A stretch of DNA of 64,000 nt from Mucilaginibacter sp. L3T2-6 (GTDB taxonomy: Bacteria; Bacteroidota; Bacteroidia; Sphingobacteriales; Sphingobacteriaceae). The stretch is from assembly GCF_030519355.1 (NCBI RefSeq), contig NZ_JAUMKC010000005.1, forward strand, positions 124,001-188,000. Direction: 5' to 3'. Both the position numbers and the translations under genes were made by a program. Shown here piece after piece: positions 59,544-64,000 of this stretch (positions are counted from its first letter, which is position 1; every line of letters starts with the position of its first letter). The notes below the pieces were generated by a model. It was not told the DNA's origin and made no database searches. It saw only the letters and a program-made list of their open reading frames with translations.

Positions 59544-59560
59544 CCCGGTTCGAGGCCGGG
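59544..59560 (+). other. Hairpin upstream of the transposase, resembling a tRNA T-arm
   Basis: CCCGG-TTCGAGG-CCGGG: 5-bp stem and 7-nt loop starting TTCGA, the same shape as a tRNA T-arm. It lies 24 bp before the transposase ATG (59584). There is no acceptor, D- or anticodon stem around it, so it is not a tRNA. Confidence 0.5.
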
Positions 59561-59583
59561 AAGGGAGCGACCCCTGATTGATT

Positions 59584-61557
59584 ATGAAATTCAACGATCG
59601 TAAAATATTGTGTCTCACGTTTGACGAACTTGTACCTGACATTATGCCTAAAGGCACCTATGACAGCTTAAAAGCAAGGAAGCAAATAACTGTGTTCGGA
59701 CGTAGCGCCTACGGTCGTGAGGTTCTTATCGAATTTGAAACATTACCCTTGAAATATAGGGATGCCATCACCAAACAATACGGCGACCCGTACCAATACA
59801 TCGCCAAACAGCCATTAATCGACTACGTAAAAATCAATTGGGACGACGAGGCCGAACGCTTTTACAGCAAATACGTGCTGCCGAACAAAAGCAAGCTGCC
59901 CGAAACACACGTAGAGAAATATACCAAAGCCGCAACCTGGCTAAACGCTATTCAGCACTTTACAACCGACAAACGCGCCTTAAAACAGGCGCTAAACGTG
60001 AGCATTGAAGCTTTTTGGGAACTGGTTGGCGACCTGCTGCGCAGTAAAAAAGTTGCTGTACCGTACGCCTCAAAGCGCCTTAAAGAGGCTTTAAAAGCCT
60101 ATAAAAAGGACGGTTACGCCTGTTTGGTAGAAGCATGGCGCTTCGGTAACAGCAATTCGGCCAAGATAAACGACGAAGTATCGGAAGCCCTGCTGGTGCA
60201 GCTGATCGCACACCCGCACAAGCACGACGACACCATCATCGCTGCAAAATACAACGAATGGGCCGTAAACAATAACCGCGCTGCAATTACCCCCGCTGCT
60301 GTAGGCTACTGGCGAAAGAAAACGGCCCTGTTAACTACACTTACCCGCGACGGTGCCGCCGTATCTTATAATAAATTCAGCAAGCGAATTGAGCGGGAAC
60401 GGCCATCGGCACCTATGCTGCTCATCAACTCTGACGATAATATCTTAGACCTGTACTTTAAGGAAACTAAAGAAAATAAAAAGGGCAAAACCGTTGTCAG
60501 CGAGTTCTACCGGCCAGCGGTGTACGTGATTATCGATGCCTTTAACGACTACATTTTAGGCTATGCCATAGGCGAAGAGGTGACCATTGAACTTATAAAA
60601 GCCGCCTACCGCAACGCCATGAACCACGTAATGGAGTTAACCGGCGACAGCTACCTGTGGCATCAGATACAAACCGATCACTGGGCCATTGACAAGCAAA
60701 AAACAGGCCCACTGGCAACGTTTTTCAGCAACCAGGCACACTTTACACCGGCAGCGGTAAAGGTGGCCCAGGGTAAGTACATCGAACGCAGCTTTGGCAT
60801 AACCTGGCACCAGGAATTAAAGATGTTCCCCAATTATGCCGGTTACAACATCACCGCGCAGGAAAAACGCAACCCGGATGCTATCCAATTGCTTAAAAAA
60901 GACTACCCCGATAAGGAATCAGCCCCGCAATATGTGGCAAAATTCATCGAAAACATGCGCCAAACGGTGAACCCGGCCAGCGGTTTACCACGGAAGGAAG
61001 AGTGGTTAAAAGCCTTTAAAAACTCTTTAAAAAGCCAAAAAAGGCAAATTACAGCCGAAAAACGCCTGCAACTGTTCGGCATTACTCATACGCACACTAA
61101 CCGCATCACTGCTGCCGGTATCATCGCCGAAATCGGTAAGAAGAAATACAACTTCGAGATACCAAACGAACTGTATATGGAGCATGTAAACAAGCAGGTT
61201 CAGGTTACTTACGACCCGTACAACATGGATGAGGTACTCATCAGCGATGGGCGCGGCCTGCGCTTCGTGGCTAAGCAGTTCCAAAAGATGCCATCGGCAC
61301 TGGCCGACTACCAGCCGGACGACCGCGAGCGGCTTAACAACCTGCTCGACTTCAAAAAGGAGATCAATACCCACATTATGCAGCAGCTGGAAGAGCGGAA
61401 GAAAACACTATCACGCTACGGGGTTGATGCGGCCAGCATTTTACAGGCCGGGGTAACAGATAAAGCTGTAAGTCACCAGGCACAGCGGCAGATAGCAGGA
61501 CAGGTATTTGAAAACGAGGAACCGGCAGAGGTTTACGATTGGAGACAAGCATTATAA
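59584..61557 (+). CDS. Mu-like DDE transposase (MuA-like)
   Basis: 658 residues from the ATG at 59584; an upstream TTG at 59578 is the alternative. Catalyses cutting of phage ends and strand transfer. N-terminal DNA-binding part, then the DDE core: D318 (IIDAFNDY), D365 (QIQTDHW), E401 (QGKYIERSFG), spacing 47 and 36. The C-terminal part shows the Mu beta-barrel region DPYNMDEVLISDGRGLRFVA. Its stop is followed by a host-type palindromic sequence. Confidence 0.93.
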   Translation: MKFNDRKILCLTFDELVPDIMPKGTYDSLKARKQITVFGRSAYGREVLIEFETLPLKYRDAITKQYGDPYQYIAKQPLIDYVKINWDDEAERFYSKYVLPNKSKLPETHVEKYTKAATWLNAIQHFTTDKRALKQALNVSIEAFWELVGDLLRSKKVAVPYASKRLKEALKAYKKDGYACLVEAWRFGNSNSAKINDEVSEALLVQLIAHPHKHDDTIIAAKYNEWAVNNNRAAITPAAVGYWRKKTALLTTLTRDGAAVSYNKFSKRIERERPSAPMLLINSDDNILDLYFKETKENKKGKTVVSEFYRPAVYVIIDAFNDYILGYAIGEEVTIELIKAAYRNAMNHVMELTGDSYLWHQIQTDHWAIDKQKTGPLATFFSNQAHFTPAAVKVAQGKYIERSFGITWHQELKMFPNYAGYNITAQEKRNPDAIQLLKKDYPDKESAPQYVAKFIENMRQTVNPASGLPRKEEWLKAFKNSLKSQKRQITAEKRLQLFGITHTHTNRITAAGIIAEIGKKKYNFEIPNELYMEHVNKQVQVTYDPYNMDEVLISDGRGLRFVAKQFQKMPSALADYQPDDRERLNNLLDFKKEINTHIMQQLEERKKTLSRYGVDAASILQAGVTDKAVSHQAQRQIAGQVFENEEPAEVYDWRQAL

Positions 61558-61600
61558 GCCCCCTTTAAATCTCCCCCGGCAGGGCAGACTTTTAAAAGGC
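61558..61600. repeat. Host-type CCCCCTTTAAATCTCCCCC sequence between transposase and ATPase genes
   Basis: AGCCCCCTTTAAATCTCCCCC (61558-61578) followed by GGCAGGGCAGACTT resembles the inner hairpin of the MITE-like elements (AGCCCCCTCTAAATCTCCCCC). The ends (TGTCTAAAAA) are missing, so only the centre is present. Confidence 0.5.
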
Positions 61601-61673
61601 TTTTAAAAATAAAAAAAGGGCAGCAGCTCTAACCCTGCGGCCCCTTAATAATCACCTTAATTAACCAGTAATT

Positions 61674-62543
61674 ATGTTAGACAACACCACAAAGGAACAA
61701 ATCAGGGAACAATTAAACAACTTTTGTTCTATTACCGGCAGCAACAACCTTGCCTTTAAAAAAGTAGCCCTAAACGGTGCGTACGGCAGCAACATCTTAA
61801 ATCGCAAATGGGAATCCATCAGCGATGGCGCCTGGCGTAAGCTGGCCGCATCGCTTAACATGAAGCTTGATGAGCAGTGGCAGCATGCCGACACGATGCC
61901 GTATCAAACGCTAAGCGGCATTTTCGGAGATGCGCAAAGGTTCGCCAACGTATTCGGCGTGATCTGCATCCCTGGCAGCGGCAAAACTTATACCATGAAC
62001 GAGTATAAAAAAGCCCACAAGGATGTAATTATCATTAAATGCCAGCGCCATACCACCGAGCGCGATTTTCTTAAACAGGCGCTAACAGGCTTAGGCTTTA
62101 CCCATAATATCTTCACCATCACCGGCCTGCTTAACGAGGTATTTACCCGCACGGCAAAGATGACAGCGCCGCTGTTTATCGTCGACGAGATAGAGAAGGT
62201 TAAAAATGATGTGCTGTTTATGTTCATAGACTTTTACAACGAACTGCACAATAAGGCCGGTATCGTGCTGCTCGGCACGCCAAATCTTGCCACCCGGATA
62301 TACAGGGGTGTAGAGAAAGGCAAGATATGCTACAACGAAATTTTGAGCCGCCTCGGCGGTAAGCTGCTGTCTATACCGGCCCCAACGCAAAAGGACGGTG
62401 CCGCCGTAGTACGCGCCAATGGCATAGCCGAACAGTTAGCCATCAACACCATTGTTAACGACAGCCTTGAAGGGCAAAACCAGGTAGACCTCCGCCGCGT
62501 GGAACGACTGGTGCATAAAACTAAGATCACCCAAAACGACTAA
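61674..62543 (+). CDS. Phage AAA+ target-selection ATPase (MuB-like)
   Basis: 289 residues. An N-terminal HTH-like stretch (about 25-75), then Walker A GSGKT at 101-105 (IPGSGKTYT), Walker B with D171 (LFIVDEIEKV) and a sensor-like region (GIVLLGTPNLATRIYRG). This matches MuB/TniB-type ATPases that pick target DNA and stimulate the transposase. It follows the transposase gene. Confidence 0.9.
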   Translation: MLDNTTKEQIREQLNNFCSITGSNNLAFKKVALNGAYGSNILNRKWESISDGAWRKLAASLNMKLDEQWQHADTMPYQTLSGIFGDAQRFANVFGVICIPGSGKTYTMNEYKKAHKDVIIIKCQRHTTERDFLKQALTGLGFTHNIFTITGLLNEVFTRTAKMTAPLFIVDEIEKVKNDVLFMFIDFYNELHNKAGIVLLGTPNLATRIYRGVEKGKICYNEILSRLGGKLLSIPAPTQKDGAAVVRANGIAEQLAINTIVNDSLEGQNQVDLRRVERLVHKTKITQND

Positions 62544-62547
62544 AACT

Positions 62548-62958
62548 ATGAGCCACGTTAAAGCCATCAAAACCATACAGCAGGTAACCCGTGCAAAGGT
62601 AATGCAGCTGCTCGGCTGGAATGACCTGCAATACGGCGAGTTCCAGATGCAGCAGGCCGATGCCTACATCGCCCGTCAGATCGGCGACGATGTGTGGGGC
62701 GTGCAGCAGCTAAAGGAAGCGCCTGCTTTTTGGGCATGGTGGCGCAATCACTGGCACCGGCGCGACGAGCAGTTCATCGGCGAGGTTAAGAACCTTACAC
62801 AGCCCGAAATGGTGATGCTTTATGAGATAACCCACGATGCCGAGGCCATTGAATACACCCCGCATTTTGTGGTGATGCAGCATGCCTTTCAGCGCCAGGT
62901 GATAGACGAGGTATGCAACGTGGCTAAGCAGAAAAAAGAAAGGAAAGTGAGTATATGA
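62548..62958 (+). CDS. Conserved-looking phage hypothetical protein, 136 residues
   Basis: 136 residues, starting 5 bp after the ATPase stop. Trp/Gln-rich middle (FWAWWRNHWHRRDEQ); N-terminal IQQVTRAKVMQLLGWNDLQYGEFQ could be a small HTH. No known family recognised. The next gene starts inside its stop (ATGA), so the two are coupled. Confidence 0.75.
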   Translation: MSHVKAIKTIQQVTRAKVMQLLGWNDLQYGEFQMQQADAYIARQIGDDVWGVQQLKEAPAFWAWWRNHWHRRDEQFIGEVKNLTQPEMVMLYEITHDAEAIEYTPHFVVMQHAFQRQVIDEVCNVAKQKKERKVSI

Positions 62959-63245
62959 CCGATATAGAAATTTTAACCACTGTAGAGCAGGAGACGGCCA
63001 TAGATCGCCTTGAAATGCTTAACCGTGCGCCGTATAACTGCCTTTTTGCCCGATACGTGGCCATAGCTATGATGAACGAGGAAGGTATTGAAAATAAGGT
63101 AATAGCCAAATGGTTTTGCATGCACCCCACCAATGTGCCGTATGCGCTAAAAACCATCAGCGGCCTGCTTGAAACCAATAAGCAATTTAAAAAAATGTAC
63201 ATCGCCTGCGGTGAAAGGCGGGTGCAAATGGAGGAACAAGTATGA
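62955..63245 (+). CDS. Small HTH protein, possible degenerate DnaA domain IV paralogue
   Basis: 96 residues. FARYVAIAMMNEEGIENKVIAKWFCMHPTNVPYALKTISGL has the AR-x-x-A-I start and the helix spacing of DnaA domain IV, but without the RDHST signature; the corresponding part is CMHPTNVPYA. It may be a diverged sister of the next gene, or just an HTH. ATGA overlaps join it to both neighbours. Confidence 0.65.
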   Translation: MTDIEILTTVEQETAIDRLEMLNRAPYNCLFARYVAIAMMNEEGIENKVIAKWFCMHPTNVPYALKTISGLLETNKQFKKMYIACGERRVQMEEQV

Positions 63246-63628
63246 TTTTCTGTAACCATACCATATTCAATATCAAGTCGGTAAGCTGCATGTTTCCGCT
63301 GTATTTGCCGAAACGTGAGACATCCAACTACGATGAAATTATCAAACTCATTGGGGACACATTTGGCATTAGCGCTGCCAATATAAAAGGTAAATCAAGG
63401 CAGGAAGATATAGTAGACGCGCGGTATATCGCCATTTACTTCATTAAGCGTAACAACAGGAATATCAGCCTAAAACAATTGGGGGCCATATTCAGCAAAA
63501 GAGACCACAGTACGATGATTTATGCACTTGATAAGTTTAATAACCTGTACGCAACTGACAGGCACTTTAAACGCAAAGTGCAGCTGATTGAATCCAGGTT
63601 AAACCGTAAAGACTGCGAAAGAATATGA
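63242..63628 (+). CDS. Stand-alone DnaA domain-IV-like DNA-binding protein
   Basis: 128 residues. The region 30-110 matches the C-terminal DNA-binding domain of DnaA: DARYIAIYFIKRNNRNISLKQLGAIF followed by SKRDHSTMIYALDKF, the DnaA-box-recognition signature. There is no AAA+ domain. It could bind DnaA boxes in host or phage DNA. The gene overlaps its neighbours by 4 bp on each side. Confidence 0.8.
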   Translation: MIFCNHTIFNIKSVSCMFPLYLPKRETSNYDEIIKLIGDTFGISAANIKGKSRQEDIVDARYIAIYFIKRNNRNISLKQLGAIFSKRDHSTMIYALDKFNNLYATDRHFKRKVQLIESRLNRKDCERI

Positions 63629-63972
63629 CGATAAAATTAACCCCGCAGGAAGCCGCAGCGCTATATAAGTTATTTAACAAAGTAGTATTAATCAACCGGC
63701 CTCAAAGCTTTGACGAAAGATTGATAACTGCGCTGATGATAGCCATATACAAAAAGTTCCGCAACAAGTGGGAAGGTGAGCCGCGCAAAAAATACGGCGT
63801 GAAGCTGAACGATGCGGAAGCGCTTGCCTACCGCATATATTGGCGGGATAACGGCCTTTTTGATATGCCATACGAATGGAATATGGTGTTAAAACATTGC
63901 ACGCAGATAGAAGCTGAATTAACCGACCAAATAACTAACCAACATAATTTTTACAAATTTTTAAATGCATAA
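63625..63972 (+). CDS. Phage hypothetical protein, 115 residues
   Basis: 115 residues, mainly helical, basic and aromatic in the middle (YKKFRNKWEGEPRKKYGVKLNDAEALAYRIYW). No family recognised. Its start overlaps the previous stop (ATGA). Confidence 0.7.
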   Translation: MTIKLTPQEAAALYKLFNKVVLINRPQSFDERLITALMIAIYKKFRNKWEGEPRKKYGVKLNDAEALAYRIYWRDNGLFDMPYEWNMVLKHCTQIEAELTDQITNQHNFYKFLNA

Positions 63973-63973
63973 A

Positions 63974-64000
63974 ATGACACTAACAGTAAAACAACAAAAA
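63974..64000 (+). CDS. Start of a further phage gene (cut by the window edge)
   Basis: ATG at 63974 opens a frame MTLTVKQQK that runs off the right edge, 1 bp after the previous stop. Only nine residues are visible. Confidence 0.45.

Larger units (their letters stand above)
57731..64000 (+). mobile_element. Left part of a Mu-like transposable prophage (right end outside window)
   Basis: From about 57.73 kb the content changes to phage: LexA-type repressor, Cro-like gene, MuA-like and MuB-like proteins, then tightly overlapping small genes. The left end is proposed at the TG of TGTCTCAATTTAAT (57731), before two TGTGCGAAA repeats. Mu-like ends start with TG and carry transposase sites. The exact boundary is inference. 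No right end or target duplication can be seen. Confidence 0.7.

Noticed and set aside
59544..59560. Possible tRNA, from the T-arm-like hairpin
   Set aside because: No matching acceptor, D or anticodon arms in the 70 bp upstream or downstream.
59136..59603. A 155-codon open frame over the two small phage ORFs
   Set aside because: It is basic, histidine- and proline-rich without domain pattern, and out of frame with two well-spaced small ORFs that have ATG starts; taken as a shadow.

Overview
This 64-kb window comes from the chromosome of a member of the Bacteroidota, most likely Sphingobacteriaceae (Mucilaginibacter- or Pedobacter-like). The signs are the TAnnTTTG-type -7 promoter boxes, the glycoside hydrolase set (GH20, GH36, GH97, GHL10), DUF1080/GMC sugar-oxidation genes, a long IspG with an insert domain, ECF sigma/anti-sigma pairs and many intergenic palindromic repeats. 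The genus is an inference; no rRNA or tRNA gene lies in the window.

Layout. 0-2.6 kb: a sugar-oxidation cluster on the minus strand (gluconate-2-dehydrogenase subunit 3 fragment, GMC oxidoreductase, DUF1080 protein). 2.9-9.9 kb: housekeeping genes (glutaminyl cyclase, YraN, DnaG, GNAT, IspG), with a 153-bp mobile-like palindromic element. 9.9-13.6 kb: an exported papain-like protease and an exported caspase-like protease in one operon. 13.7-25.1 kb: GDPD-like lipoprotein, GH20 hexosaminidase, lipoamide dehydrogenase, a decayed glycosidase pseudogene, an ECF sigma factor, nitrilase, TIGR03067 protein, FeoAB and a cupin. 25.2-36.4 kb: the second, inverted copy of the 153-bp element, a sigma/anti-sigma/outer-membrane barrel operon, amidohydrolase, GH36, GHL10, a coiled-coil membrane protein, M28 peptidase and an isolated DUF4145 gene. 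36.5-41.2 kb: a cyanophycin locus (isoaspartyl peptidase, cyanophycinase, divergent cyanophycin synthetase). 41.3-49.5 kb: haem synthesis (HemC-HemD fusion, HemB, HemL, HemE, HemJ) with a histidine kinase, response regulator and TPR protein embedded. 49.6-57.7 kb: DUF1835, ligase and ligase-associated exonuclease, MscS channel, GSGD-repeat DUF2807 protein and GH97.

From about 57.73 kb to the end of the window lies the early region of a Mu-like transposable prophage. It has a LexA-type (HTH-S24) repressor transcribed leftward and, across a divergent control region with three related operator-like sites, a small Cro-like protein, two tiny ORFs, a DDE transposase (MuA-like), an AAA+ target-selection ATPase (MuB-like) and a tightly overlapping set of small genes. 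One of these is clearly, and one possibly, a stand-alone DnaA domain-IV-like DNA-binding protein. The right end of the prophage is outside the window.

Points most worth following: the stand-alone DnaA-IV-like phage proteins; the three-operator switch and the twin G7 tracts in the repressor linker; the paired papain/caspase operon; a palindromic repeat inserted in frame in ispG; a DnaG whose four zinc ligands are all replaced; and a general family of word-repeat palindromes, at least eight in this window.
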